64,000 nt of DNA from Candidatus Methanoperedens sp. BLZ2 (GTDB lineage Archaea > Halobacteriota > Methanosarcinia > Methanosarcinales > Methanoperedenaceae), in NCBI RefSeq assembly GCF_002487355.1, contig NZ_NTMG01000083.1:27244-91243 (forward strand), in the 5' to 3' direction. A model generated the notes under the pieces. That model was given only the letters and a program-made list of their open reading frames with translations, was not told the origin of the DNA and made no database searches. A program made the translations under genes and the position numbers. Each line of letters starts with the position of its first letter. Position 1 is the first letter of the stretch. Positions 35,727 to 44,623 of the stretch are shown here, piece by piece.

Positions 35727-36842
35727 ACTCCGGAACAGAAAGTCGTCGATATACTTAAACAAAACAGGATCGATATTGCAGCTACACTCCCATGTGACCG
35801 GATCAAGGCGCTGCTTCCGCTTATTGCCCGGAACATAAAAACACTTCCTCTCACGCGGGAAGAGAATGGTGCAGGGATATGCGCAGGTGTTTATCTTGGA
35901 TGGGGGCGGCCTGTTATGGTCATCCAGAGCACCGGCATCGGCAACATGATAAATGCTCTTCTTTCACTTAATCTTACATACAGAATCCCTCTTCCGATAA
36001 TCACAAGCTGGCGCGGTGTTTATAAAGAATCGATAGAAGCTCAGTGGCAGCTTGGGAGGAGGTTGCCTGAGATCCTGGCAGCTTCAGGAATTAAGTTTAC
36101 GATCATAGAATCACTAAAAGAAATCGAACGACTGGATGAAGCGATCAAAGAATCCTTCAATAACTCTCATCCGCATGTTATTTTGATGTCTCCTGCTATC
36201 TGGGAGGGTTCAACATGCGAAATTCCCGAACCCATGGATATATGCAGCAGGAACATTGAACTGGTATTCAGTGTAACCATAAAAAAACCGGTTTTAACAA
36301 GATACGAAGCGATCAGGACCATTGTGGAAACGATTGATGAAGATGAAGATATAATCGTCTCCAACCTGGGTATCCCATCAAAGGAATTATTTGAGATAAG
36401 GGACAGGGAACTTAATTTTTACATGCTTGGTTCAATGGGGCTTGTTTCATCGATAGGCCTGGGTCTTGCAATTAATCAAAAAAGGCATGTATATGTGATT
36501 GACGGAGATGGAAGCCTGCTTATGAATCCGAATGCACTGATAAGCATCGGGGAATATCCAACTACAAACCTGACAATTATTTCTATTGACAATGCATCAT
36601 ACGGCTCAACCGGGAACCAGGAGACATGCACGCAAAGCCTGATCGACCTTGAACTGCTGGCAAAAGCAAGCGGAATAAACGATACAGTAAAAGCGCATTC
36701 TCAGGATGATCTAAGCGAAGCCCTGAGGCGCAAAGCACAATTCATTCATGTAATCGTAAAACCAGTGAATGCCAAATGTAAAGAGATACCTTTTTCTGCT
36801 AATGAAATAAAGAAAAGGTTCATGAGAGCATTGAAGGAATAA
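35715..36842 (+). CDS. comDE: Sulfopyruvate decarboxylase, fused alpha and beta subunits
   Basis: A 375-residue thiamine-diphosphate enzyme that decarboxylates sulfopyruvate to sulfoacetaldehyde in coenzyme M synthesis. The N-terminal alpha (ComD) half, about 1-170, has LTREENGAGICAGVYLG and QSTGIGNMINALLSLN. The C-terminal beta (ComE) half, about 190-375, has the TPP/Mg motif GDGSLLMNPNAL and GSMGLVSSIGLGLA. In some methanogens these are separate genes; here they form one chain. It follows cysteate synthase by 35 nt on the same strand. Confidence 0.93.
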   Translation: MNADTPEQKVVDILKQNRIDIAATLPCDRIKALLPLIARNIKTLPLTREENGAGICAGVYLGWGRPVMVIQSTGIGNMINALLSLNLTYRIPLPIITSWRGVYKESIEAQWQLGRRLPEILAASGIKFTIIESLKEIERLDEAIKESFNNSHPHVILMSPAIWEGSTCEIPEPMDICSRNIELVFSVTIKKPVLTRYEAIRTIVETIDEDEDIIVSNLGIPSKELFEIRDRELNFYMLGSMGLVSSIGLGLAINQKRHVYVIDGDGSLLMNPNALISIGEYPTTNLTIISIDNASYGSTGNQETCTQSLIDLELLAKASGINDTVKAHSQDDLSEALRRKAQFIHVIVKPVNAKCKEIPFSANEIKKRFMRALKE

Positions 36843-37032
36843 AATATATGAATTTCATGTCTTCCATACTATCTCCTATAATCAGTTATTGAATAACCGC
36901 AATATCTCTTAAGAAATAAGTAAGGAAAGAACAACTATAAATTTTGTGGGTTTATATGAGGCTGGAAGTGGAACAAGGCGAAGAATTTAGAAAAGTATAT
37001 GAATGAAAAAAGCTTTAAATCGAAGAAGGAAT

Positions 37033-37770
37033 ATGGCAAAATTCATAAATACTAGAAAAGCGGTTTCAGAAATTGAAGACCTGATAAAAAATGCAGGTGA
37101 AAAACTTATTCTTGTTTCTCCCTATCTAAAACTTTCTAAAGACTTTAAAGAATTACTGACTTATCGTAACAGTAAAGACAAGATAACAACAGTAATTTTT
37201 GGAAAACAAGCATTGAATCCGGATGAAATGAAGTTTTTACAAGAACTTCGTTTTGTAATTCTAAAATTCAACGAAGATTTGCATGCTAAATGCTATGTCA
37301 ATGATGACAAGATGGTAATCACCTCATTGAACCTATATGCGTTTTCAATGGCTAACAACAAAGAGATGGGTGTTCTCATTGACAAAAATGACTCTGTTGA
37401 CAAACAACTTTTTGAAGATGCAATGAAAGAGGTTGACTACATAAACCAAACAAGTCAACGCTTCGACTTTGGTGGGCCTAAAATAGCACATTCTAATAAT
37501 CCGACAGAGAATAAAACAAATAATACTAAGCAAACAAACAATAAAAGTAAAAAGACAGGTTACTGTATTAGGACAGGCATTGAAATTCCATTCAATATCG
37601 ATAAGCCTTTTAGTTATGATGCATTTAAAAAATGGAATGAGTTTAGCGACCCCAACTATCCCGAAAAATTCTGCCATTTTTCAGGTGAGCCATCAAATGG
37701 CGAAACAAGCGCGAACAAACCAATCATGAAAAAGAATTGGAAAAAAGCACACGAAATTCACGGATTATGA
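37033..37770 (+). CDS. Phospholipase D-like (PLDc_2) protein with Cys-containing C-terminal domain
   Basis: A 245-residue protein with one HKD-type motif: LHAKCYVNDDKMVITSLNLY, the H-x-K plus downstream Ser/Asn of PLD-superfamily nucleases and lipases. One motif per chain suggests a dimeric active site as in Nuc endonucleases. A low-complexity Asn/Thr/Lys linker (about 155-178) leads to a C-terminal domain with YCIRTG and FCHFSG that could bind zinc. ATG 37033 with GAAGG upstream is chosen over 37003. Composition is more AT-rich than its neighbours, which hints at transfer. Function (DNA cleavage, defence, repair) is not determined. Confidence 0.7.
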   Translation: MAKFINTRKAVSEIEDLIKNAGEKLILVSPYLKLSKDFKELLTYRNSKDKITTVIFGKQALNPDEMKFLQELRFVILKFNEDLHAKCYVNDDKMVITSLNLYAFSMANNKEMGVLIDKNDSVDKQLFEDAMKEVDYINQTSQRFDFGGPKIAHSNNPTENKTNNTKQTNNKSKKTGYCIRTGIEIPFNIDKPFSYDAFKKWNEFSDPNYPEKFCHFSGEPSNGETSANKPIMKKNWKKAHEIHGL

Positions 37771-37849
37771 TTGTTTGATATTTTCATACCAGCGCGCAAA
37801 GCCAATGACCATTTAAATGCTATATTGGCGCGCAGCAATGGGATTTCAC

Positions 37850-37879
37850 ATCTGCGTTTATCTGTGTTCATCCGCGGTT
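37850..37879 (+). repeat. Second full copy of the dispersed 30-nt repeat
   Basis: ATCTGCGTTTATCTGTGTTC then ATCCGCGGTT, 27 of 30 identical to 12178-12207. It lies in the non-coding space after the PLD-like gene. Confidence 0.6.
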
Positions 37880-37954
37880 TCAAATTTTCAAAATTCCTCA
37901 TATATCCTGAAATATCGGCGCCGATATTTTAATATTTAAATTATTATATATTAT

Positions 37955-38607
37955 TCAATGATCTGATTTATCGCTTACCCGCAAAATACCTGCAATCAGC
38001 ATAAGAACACTGCTTATTCCTGTGACTGTGCTCACATTTAAGTCTTGAACGGGGATGTGATCAAGCTCTACTCCAAGGACTTCTTTGAAATACTGTAAAG
38101 CCGATTCAATAGCTGCATATGTACTGCGTTTGCAGCACCTTACACCGCTGTTCACGGCTATGGCGGCAAGCGCACGGGAAGTCATTTAATTTGCAGTCCG
38201 GCGTTCATAATCAGATAGAGGAGTGGCCTTCATTATCGTAGAGAGTGCAATACCCGTTGCTATTGCTGCCGCATCTGCCCCGTAAAGGCCGCAATAGCCG
38301 CCAGGAACAGTGGCGCTGCGGCGTATAGCCTCCTTTATGTCTTCATCCGTCGCTTTCCCTGTCATGTTCTTATATGCTGTAACAAGCACAGCGGCTATCA
38401 TGGCATGGTGTTCAGGCCCGTGCATGGGCATTACCGGATGTTTCATAATGGTTTTGGCCATTTCCATGGGATTCTTTGAGTTTGAAGAAAGGCAGAATTG
38501 TGTAATTATCTTGATCGAATCGCTTGCATGACATTCGTTGCAAACATAATGTCCCGATGGGCAATGTATATTGGCGGATTCTTTTTTCCCACTTCCATTT
38601 TATCCAT
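37955..38607 (-). pseudogene. DUF5714 protein gene with frameshift and in-frame stop
   Basis: Homology runs through three broken pieces. The start MDKMEVGKK (ATG 38607) is followed by an A6 run (about 38582-38588). One extra A would join it to SANIHCPSGHYVCNECHASD, the Cys-rich N-terminus typical of DUF5714. The body (38467-38186) includes HPVMPMHGPEHHAMIAAVLV and TVPGGYCGLYGADAAAIATG. It ends at TAA 38186-38188 and continues in the same frame with MTSRALAAIAVNSGVRCCKR. The last 35 residues no longer look like the family. Function of DUF5714 is unknown; it occurs in methanogens and other anaerobes. If the frameshift is an assembly error, the internal stop still breaks it. Confidence 0.7.
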
Positions 38608-38696
38608 TTAATAACATATTATCAGATACAATATATGAATTATTGCCTATTACGATAATCTTATTATCTATTATGAATATGTAGCGTTACTCCCCT

Positions 38697-38768
38697 GCCA
38701 AGGTGGCGGAACGGCCACGCAATCGCCTGCAGAGCGATTCCAATCCGGTTCGACTCCGGACCTTGGCT
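38697..38768 (+). tRNA. tRNA-Cys (anticodon GCA)
   Basis: A complete cloverleaf can be drawn. The acceptor stem GCCAAGG pairs with CCTTGGC. The anticodon stem ATCGC pairs with GCGAT around the loop CTGCAGA (anticodon GCA). The T stem TCCGG pairs with CCGGA around TTCGACT, and the discriminator base is T. No intron and no encoded CCA. A T-rich run follows (terminator-like). Confidence 0.95.
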
Positions 38769-38843
38769 TCTTTTTTTCATTGAATATGAACTGATAAGCG
38801 TAATATACTGCAAAAAAAAATAAAAATAATTCAAAATCCAATT

Positions 38844-39107
38844 TTATGCGTTACCGTGACATTCATGCACAAAATCAGTTATTTTTCCGATTACGTAGCC
38901 ACAACTTACTATAAATGGTTTGTCTATTATCGTTATCTTTAGATTTTTTATTCCATCCCATTCAAAATGTGCTTTAACACCGCTGCCCTCCATGTCGCCA
39001 CTGTTTCCGGGCGGGACATGAATTCCAGCGCCCTCAAGTTTTTTTTTCATGCATGTAAATACATCTGGTGGCACGTTATTATACGTTATTGGATTACATC
39101 CTGACAT
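38844..39107 (-). CDS. Small conserved-looking protein with Cys/His, unknown function
   Basis: An 87-residue soluble protein, MSGCNPITYNNVPPDVFTCM at the start and TDFVHECHGNA at the end, with a beta-rich middle (KAHFEWDGIKNLKITIID). Four to five Cys and terminal HECH could bind metal, but spacing does not match a heme or known zinc motif. The ATG is preceded by a GAGG-like ribosome site. Not recognised; it lies alone between tRNA-Cys and a glycosyltransferase. Confidence 0.6.
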   Translation of the reverse strand: MSGCNPITYNNVPPDVFTCMKKKLEGAGIHVPPGNSGDMEGSGVKAHFEWDGIKNLKITIIDKPFIVSCGYVIGKITDFVHECHGNA

Positions 39108-39290
39108 TTTATAACCTCCATTAATAATACTTATGATTATGTATATATTTTTCTGTTGTGTCTTAGTTTTGAGTACAGATATTATTTTTTGCTTCTTTTC
39201 ACTCAGGAACTCCTGAATATTCTCTTAATTATAAATGGGCAAGTTTAATAACATTTAACTATATGAAATCTCTAATATTTGGAGAAAATT

Positions 39291-40043
39291 ATGGATAAAA
39301 TAGCTCCGGAAATTTCAGTTATCGTTCCAGTCCTTAATGAAGCCAAATACCTCGAGCCAACGCTTGATTCGATTGTTAACCAGAACACAAACACCCCTTA
39401 CGAGCTGATAGTGGTTGATAATGGGAGCACTGATGGAAGCCTGGATATCGCAAAGAGATACACGGACATTGTGCTCCGGTGTGAGGAACCTGGAATCGGG
39501 GCAACGAGGCATTTTGGCGCTATAAATTCAAATGATAATAGCAGATATTTTGTATTCATTGATGCAGATACCATTATCCCGGGATATTTTCTGGCCTACA
39601 TATACGAAGCATTCAAAACCAATCCTGATCTCATTGCATTTTCAACTGGTTTTAAATTTTCAGAACGATCAAAGAAAATAAAATTCGCAGAAGGTGTTGC
39701 AAATGAATATTTTTCATTGCGGGATAAATTGAATTCAGTGACTTTACCAGGATTCAATACAATAGTCCGGCGTAGTGTATATTTTAAATGTGGGGGATAC
39801 CATAACGTCCTGCTCGAGGACGTTGATTTCAGCAGGCGGATAGGCAGGCTTGGAACTGTGAGGTACTTTCCCCAGATAAAAGTGGTGAACTCATCCCGGC
39901 GTCTTGAGGCAACAGGGCTTCTTGGAACTCTCTACTATTATTCGCAATTAGACCTGGGCTGGGAGTTGAACTCGACATGGGTCGATAATCTGACAAAGAA
40001 AGTGGGGATAGCTGATCTGCGCAAATATATCGGTATTCGCTGA
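39291..40043 (+). CDS. Family 2 glycosyltransferase
   Basis: A 250-residue GT-A enzyme using a nucleotide-sugar donor. It starts with SVIVPVLNEAKYLEPTLDSI, has the D-x-D metal site in FVFIDADTIIPG, the acceptor-side LPGFNTIVRRSVYFKCGGYH and the catalytic-region EDVDFSRRIGRLG. No membrane helices. GGAG 6 nt before ATG 39291 decides the start. Acceptor unknown; it stands apart from the polysaccharide cluster further right. Confidence 0.88.
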   Translation: MDKIAPEISVIVPVLNEAKYLEPTLDSIVNQNTNTPYELIVVDNGSTDGSLDIAKRYTDIVLRCEEPGIGATRHFGAINSNDNSRYFVFIDADTIIPGYFLAYIYEAFKTNPDLIAFSTGFKFSERSKKIKFAEGVANEYFSLRDKLNSVTLPGFNTIVRRSVYFKCGGYHNVLLEDVDFSRRIGRLGTVRYFPQIKVVNSSRRLEATGLLGTLYYYSQLDLGWELNSTWVDNLTKKVGIADLRKYIGIR

Positions 40044-40130
40044 TGTTCATTTTTTTCCACTAACTCAGATTTTTCTGATTAATCAGCAAAGTATAAATAT
40101 TCAGAAATCCCTCTTACAGTGAGGATAAAA

Positions 40131-40412
40131 ATGACCCAAAAAGATAAAAACGAATCTTGCTGCGGATCCGATGCTGGCGATGCCAGGTCAAGCTGTTGTA
40201 AGGTGGAATCCATGATAAGCGTTGATGAGCGCGGACAAATGGTGCTGCCGAAAGAGATCAGGGAAAGGGCAAATATCCATGCGGGTGATAAACTGGCGGT
40301 TGTAAGCTGGGAAAAGGACGGGAAGATAAGCTGTCTTACTTTGATCAAGGCTGAAGAACTTGCGGAAATAGTAAAAGACATGCTTGGGCCATTGATAAAA
40401 GATGTACTCTAA
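40131..40412 (+). CDS. AbrB/SpoVT-type regulator with N-terminal double-Cys motif
   Basis: A 93-residue swapped-hairpin AbrB DNA-binding protein: SVDERGQMVLPKEIRERANI is the classic core. Its N-terminus carries NESCCGSDAGDARSSCCKVE, two Cys-Cys pairs 12 residues apart, likely for binding a soft metal or metalloid. Related proteins are sometimes labelled HgcAB-associated. It is 21 nt upstream of arsM, in one operon, and probably senses arsenic or another thiophilic ion and controls the pair; that role is inference. TATA-like GTATAAATAT lies at 40091-40100; GAGG precedes the ATG. Confidence 0.85.
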   Translation: MTQKDKNESCCGSDAGDARSSCCKVESMISVDERGQMVLPKEIRERANIHAGDKLAVVSWEKDGKISCLTLIKAEELAEIVKDMLGPLIKDVL

Positions 40413-40433
40413 AATGAAAAAGGAGAGATCAAT

Positions 40434-41258
40434 TTGAAAGAAGAAGATATAAAAAAGAATGTTCGGGAAGGCTATGCAAAAATTGCGACAAAAGGGAAAT
40501 CATGCTGTTCACCTGCAACTTCCTGCTGCGGAAGCGAAGGGCGCGCAGTAGAAATAAGCCAGAAAATAGGCTATGGAAAAGATGAAATTGAATCCGTTCC
40601 TGAAGGCGCAAATCTGGGGCTTGGATGCGGGAATCCGGTAGCTCTGGCAACACTTAAGCCTGGTGAAATTGTTCTTGACCTGGGTTCTGGCGCAGGGTTT
40701 GATTGTTTCCTTGCAGCAAAAAAAGTAGGAGCCAGCGGGAAAGTCATAGGTGTTGATATGACTCCTGAGATGTTAGAAAAAGCACGGGAAAACGCCCGGA
40801 ATGGGAATTACACGAATGTGGAATTCAGGCTTGGTGAGATCGAAAACCTGCCTGCTGCGGATAATTCTGTTGATGCTGTCATATCCAATTGCGTAATCAA
40901 TCTGTCTCCTGATAAAGAGCAGGTTTTTAAAGAGGCTTTCAGAGTCTTGAAACCTGGATGCAGGTTAATGGTTTCTGATATTGTATTGCACAAAGAACTT
41001 CCTGAGGTCATTAAGAATTCAGTTGAATCGTATATCGGATGTCTTTCAGGTGCGATCAAGAAGGACGAATACATAAAAACAATCAAAGACGCAGGATTCA
41101 AAGATGTCAGGATAATCGATGAGACAAAATATCCGATAGAGTTAATGGCAAATGACCCGACAGCAAAGGCAATTATCGAGAATTTCAATATTCCGGAGGA
41201 TGAACTGAAAAGTATAGCTGATTCAACGGTGAGTATCAAGGTACAGGGAATAAAATAA
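40434..41258 (+). CDS. arsM: Arsenite S-adenosylmethyltransferase
   Basis: ArsM methylates As(III) with SAM to mono-, di- and trimethylated forms. The 274-residue protein has the family opening [20 protein letters not shown] with two Cys pairs, [21 protein letters not shown] motif [21 protein letters not shown], the arsenic-binding Cys in [12 protein letters not shown] and the later Cys in [15 protein letters not shown]. All the catalytic Cys positions I would expect are present. Start is TTG 40434 behind GGAGAG. It follows the AbrB-type regulator in the same operon. Confidence 0.93.
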   Translation: MKEEDIKKNVREGYAKIATKGKSCCSPATSCCGSEGRAVEISQKIGYGKDEIESVPEGANLGLGCGNPVALATLKPGEIVLDLGSGAGFDCFLAAKKVGASGKVIGVDMTPEMLEKARENARNGNYTNVEFRLGEIENLPAADNSVDAVISNCVINLSPDKEQVFKEAFRVLKPGCRLMVSDIVLHKELPEVIKNSVESYIGCLSGAIKKDEYIKTIKDAGFKDVRIIDETKYPIELMANDPTAKAIIENFNIPEDELKSIADSTVSIKVQGIK

Positions 41259-41271
41259 TTTTTACAGAAAC

Positions 41272-41284
41272 ATATTTTATAAAG
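41272..41284 (+). promoter_or_regulatory. TATA box of metG
   Basis: ATATTTTATAAAG is centred about 25 nt before ATG 41303, giving a leaderless or nearly leaderless mRNA. Confidence 0.5.
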
Positions 41285-41302
41285 AAATCCCATGTAGCAC
41301 CC

Positions 41303-43324
41303 ATGTCAAACTTTCCATCTGATAAACCTGTTCTTGTTACGTGTGGGCTTCCTTATGCTAACGGCAAATGCCATATCGGGCACCTGCGTACTTATGTACC
41401 GGGTGATATTTTTGTACGGTCACTCAGGAAACAGGGACAAGAGGCAGTATTCGTATGCGGTTCTGATGCCCATGGTACTCCGATCGTGGTAAATGCAGAG
41501 GAGCTAAAGATAACTCCAACAGAACTTGTTAATAAATACCATAAGCATTTTGAGAGTATTTTCAAAGCGATGGAAGTGGAATTCAGTATCTTCGGTAATA
41601 CCGATTCACCCACAAATCATGCAAGAACGAACAGCATTGTGGAAGCGCTGATCGACAGGGGGTATGTCTATCCCCGGGTCATAAGACTTGCCTATTGCCC
41701 GTATGATGAGCGATTCCTTCCTGACAGGTATGTTGAAGGGATATGCCCTTATTGCGCAAAACCAGCACGCGGTGACGAATGCGACCAGGGATGCGGAAAA
41801 CATCTTGAACCCGGTGAGATCAAGAATGCTAAATGCCGCATATGCGGGAATCCTGCAGAATACCGCGAGCAGGAGCATTTCTTTTTCAAGCTTTCGTCTT
41901 TTGGAGGCTTCCTTTCGGATTACCTTAAAACGCTCGGGGGTACATCCAATGCCATCAATTATGCAAAAGAATGGGCAAAGGAATTGAAGGACTGGTGCAT
42001 CACGAGAAATCTCGAATGGGGCGTCCGTTTCCCTGGTCATGAAGACCTGGTTGTGTATGTATGGGTGGATGCGCCAATAGGTTACATCTCGTTCACAGAG
42101 GAATGGGCAAAAAAAACAGGCGGCGACTGGGAAAAGTACTGGCGGCGTGATTCGCGCATAATTCACTTCATAGGAGAGGATATCACATACCATCACTGCA
42201 TATTCTGGCCTGCGATGCTAAAAGGAGCAGGTTATACACCGCCGTGGGCTGTTGTTGCTTCAGGCATGCTGAAAATAGATGATAAGAAATTTTCAAAGAG
42301 CCGCGGGTATGTAGTATGGGTGGATGAGGATTACCTTGATCATGGTTTCCATCCCGACCTTTTGCGGTATTATATTGCAAATTACACATCCCATACAAAA
42401 GAATTAAATTTCTCATGGAAAGTGTTCCAGGATAAGGTCAACAACGAACTTGTGGGAGCGCTTGGTAATTTCCTGCACAGGACGCAGCATTTTGCCCAGA
42501 AGAATTTCGGCGCTGTCCCGGATGGGAAAGTAGATAAAGAAATTCTTGAAAAAATAAAGGTGACTATTGAAACCGTGGTTGCGGCTCTTGATGAATATGA
42601 GTTCAAAAAAGCCACCGATGCAATGATGGAACTTGCTGCATACGGAAACTCGTATTTCCAGTCAAGAGAGCCCTGGGCGCTCATAAAGACAGATAAAGAT
42701 GAATGTGCCCGTGTTGTTAAGAACTGCCTCCAGATAGGAAAGGCGCTCATCCTGTTGTTTGAGCCTACCCTTCCGGGAAATATGGAAAAGGCATGGAAAC
42801 AGCTCAGGATTCCGGGTGATGTTCACAGCGCACGGTTTGAAGATGCGCTAATCGAGATACCTGCAGGGGAATTAAAAGTACCTGAGATATTATTCACAAA
42901 AATTGAAGATAAAAAGATCAAGGAAATGGAAGCCATCCTTGATAAAAGGATAAAGATTGCAATGTCAAAAGAGAAAAAGCACGAAGAAGAAGCAAAGGAA
43001 GAAAAGACCGAGATAACATATGAAGAGTTCCAGAAACTTGATATCAGGGTCGGGAAAGTATTGTCTGCAGAGCCCATCAAGGGTTCGGATAAACTGCTGA
43101 AACTGGAAGTGGATATTGGCGAGAAGCGCCAGATCGTTGCAGGGATCGCAAAATCCCATGATCCCTCAGAGCTTGTGGGCAGGCAGGTCGTTGTGATGGC
43201 AAATATGAAGCCTGCAAAGCTCTTTGGCGTGGAATCGCGCGGGATGGTGCTTGCCGCGGATGTTGAAGGTGCGGTGCTGCTGATGCCTGAGAAAGAGGTG
43301 AAGGAAGGGACGAGGGTGAGGTAA
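41303..43324 (+). CDS. metG: Methionyl-tRNA synthetase with C-terminal tRNA-binding domain
   Basis: A 673-residue class I synthetase charging tRNA-Met. The HIGH motif is in [16 protein letters not shown], zinc-binding knuckles are [17 protein letters not shown] and CRICG, the Met pocket is in [11 protein letters not shown], and the KMSKS loop is KKFSKSRGY. The C-terminal EMAP/Trbp111 domain (about 565-673, [20 protein letters not shown] through [18 protein letters not shown]) aids tRNA binding and dimerisation. Intact. A decayed copy of its last 75 codons lies at 44164-44444. Confidence 0.97.
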   Translation: MSNFPSDKPVLVTCGLPYANGKCHIGHLRTYVPGDIFVRSLRKQGQEAVFVCGSDAHGTPIVVNAEELKITPTELVNKYHKHFESIFKAMEVEFSIFGNTDSPTNHARTNSIVEALIDRGYVYPRVIRLAYCPYDERFLPDRYVEGICPYCAKPARGDECDQGCGKHLEPGEIKNAKCRICGNPAEYREQEHFFFKLSSFGGFLSDYLKTLGGTSNAINYAKEWAKELKDWCITRNLEWGVRFPGHEDLVVYVWVDAPIGYISFTEEWAKKTGGDWEKYWRRDSRIIHFIGEDITYHHCIFWPAMLKGAGYTPPWAVVASGMLKIDDKKFSKSRGYVVWVDEDYLDHGFHPDLLRYYIANYTSHTKELNFSWKVFQDKVNNELVGALGNFLHRTQHFAQKNFGAVPDGKVDKEILEKIKVTIETVVAALDEYEFKKATDAMMELAAYGNSYFQSREPWALIKTDKDECARVVKNCLQIGKALILLFEPTLPGNMEKAWKQLRIPGDVHSARFEDALIEIPAGELKVPEILFTKIEDKKIKEMEAILDKRIKIAMSKEKKHEEEAKEEKTEITYEEFQKLDIRVGKVLSAEPIKGSDKLLKLEVDIGEKRQIVAGIAKSHDPSELVGRQVVVMANMKPAKLFGVESRGMVLAADVEGAVLLMPEKEVKEGTRVR

Positions 43325-43592
43325 GCTTACTATCAGGAATTTCATGGCCGATATAGAACGGAAAAGGTTTCTCCAGAAACTTAAGAAACTTGAAATTCAA
43401 GGCAATACTTGAAAAATAAGTGAATAAATAAAATACGTTTTATTTCCTGCTTATATGCAATTTTTGCCTAGCCTTTTGAACGATTATTTTGTGTTTCTAT
43501 TCAAAACTGGCAGATGAAAAGATGGACTTGATGAAATACAAATTGTACTAAAGTTTAATAACCATTCTGTCCATTAATTAAAGAGATAAAAC

Positions 43593-43817
43593 ATGGAAGT
43601 CGCTCATAGCAAGATAACCCGAAATAAACATATCGAAATCCCGGATAAGATCCTTGAAATGCTGGGTCTTAGATCAGGAGAGGAAATCAGGATGACAGTG
43701 ATCAATAAGAAATTGATTGTTGAAGCATCTTCCGATCCGGTTGATGAACTTGCTGGCATAATTGAACTCAAAGAAGCAGAAGCTGAAGAGCTCATAGAAT
43801 CTAAAGGGTGGTATTAA
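43593..43817 (+). CDS. vapB: AbrB-type VapB antitoxin
   Basis: A 74-residue swapped-hairpin DNA-binding antitoxin: SKITRNKHIEIPDKILEMLG followed by RSGEEIRMTVINKKLIVEA and an acidic helix ending GWY. The next frame starts directly after its stop (TAA then TTG) and encodes PIN-domain pieces, so it was the partner of VapC. The antitoxin is intact while the toxin is broken. Confidence 0.8.
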   Translation: MEVAHSKITRNKHIEIPDKILEMLGLRSGEEIRMTVINKKLIVEASSDPVDELAGIIELKEAEAEELIESKGWY

Positions 43818-44154
43818 TTGTCTTTTCTCCGGATTGTAAAAGGGACAAATGTATATATTGATGCCAATATATTTCTCTATGTGGCATTCAAACAGAAATA
43901 TATGGAAGACAGAAAAAATCTATGAACTGACAACGTGCTGGGATGCTTTGAATAAGATATTATCCATGAATATCACGGTACTGGATACTCCCATGGATTT
44001 CAATCTTGTTATGAATATTTGCAGAGAGTACAAATTATTGACACGGGATGCCCTGCATGTTTCTGTGATGAGAACTCACGGAATAACTCAGATAGCAACA
44101 AACGATGGAGATTTCAAAAAAGTGCCGGAGATAAGTGTTCTGACACCATCTTAA
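43818..44154 (+). pseudogene. vapC: VapC toxin pseudogene (frameshift and internal deletion)
   Basis: Frame 1 from TTG 43818 reads IVKGTNVYIDANIFLYVAFK and ends at a TGA after DRKNL. The reading then continues only in another frame with LTTCWDALNKILSMNITVLD and LLTRDALHVSVMRTHGITQI, ending ATNDGDFKKVPEI. Both ends of a PIN domain are present, including the first Asp and the late Asp residues, but roughly 50-60 middle residues and the frame are lost. The toxin cannot be made. Confidence 0.8.
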
Positions 44155-44163
44155 AAGGATGTT

Positions 44164-44444
44164 ATGACTGCTAAGGAAAAGCAAGGCGCTTTGACCATCA
44201 AGGATTTTGATAAACTCTTGAAACTGGAAATTGATATCTGCAAGAAGTGCCAGATAGTTGCCGGGATCGCAAAATCCCATGTCCTTGCGAACTTGTGGGG
44301 CAGCTGGTCGTTGTGATGGCAAATATGAAGTCGGCAAAGCTTTTCGGAGTGGAATCGCGCGGGATGGTGCTTGCCGCGGATGTTGAGGGCGCAGTGCTGC
44401 TGATGCCGGAGAAAGAGGTGAAGGAAGGGACGAGGGTGGGGTAA
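44164..44444 (+). pseudogene. Decayed duplicate of the MetRS C-terminal domain
   Basis: From about 44209 the DNA matches metG 43088-43324: DKLLKLEIDICKKCQIVAGI in one frame, then a small indel near 44281, then [20 protein letters not shown] and [20 protein letters not shown] in the next frame, with the same stop. The last 150 nt are almost unchanged, so the duplication is fairly recent. It lies beyond the toxin-antitoxin remnant. Confidence 0.85.
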
Positions 44445-44480
44445 AAAATCCGATCATAGTTTTCCGAAAAGAAGATTATC

Positions 44481-44549
44481 AACCACAGAGTACTCAGAGA
44501 GCACCGAGCTTTGTCGCTTTTCTCTGTGTACTCTGTGCTCTCTGTGGTT
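44481..44549. repeat. Inverted repeat AACCACAGAG...CTCTGTGGTT
   Basis: A 69-nt element with perfect 10-bp ends (44481-44490 with 44540-44549) and imperfectly paired inner arms made of short CAGAG/CTCTG units, able to form a long hairpin. It lies between the MetRS remnant and an ATPase gene. Similar CACAGAG-rich palindromes are common intergenic elements in many anaerobe genomes, as far as I recall. Confidence 0.65.
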
Positions 44550-44623
44550 TTTCAAATAGAAGATAAAGAAAAGTTTTAAAAATCCAAAACAAAGACATTG
44601 AAATGTCATAAAAAATCAATTTT

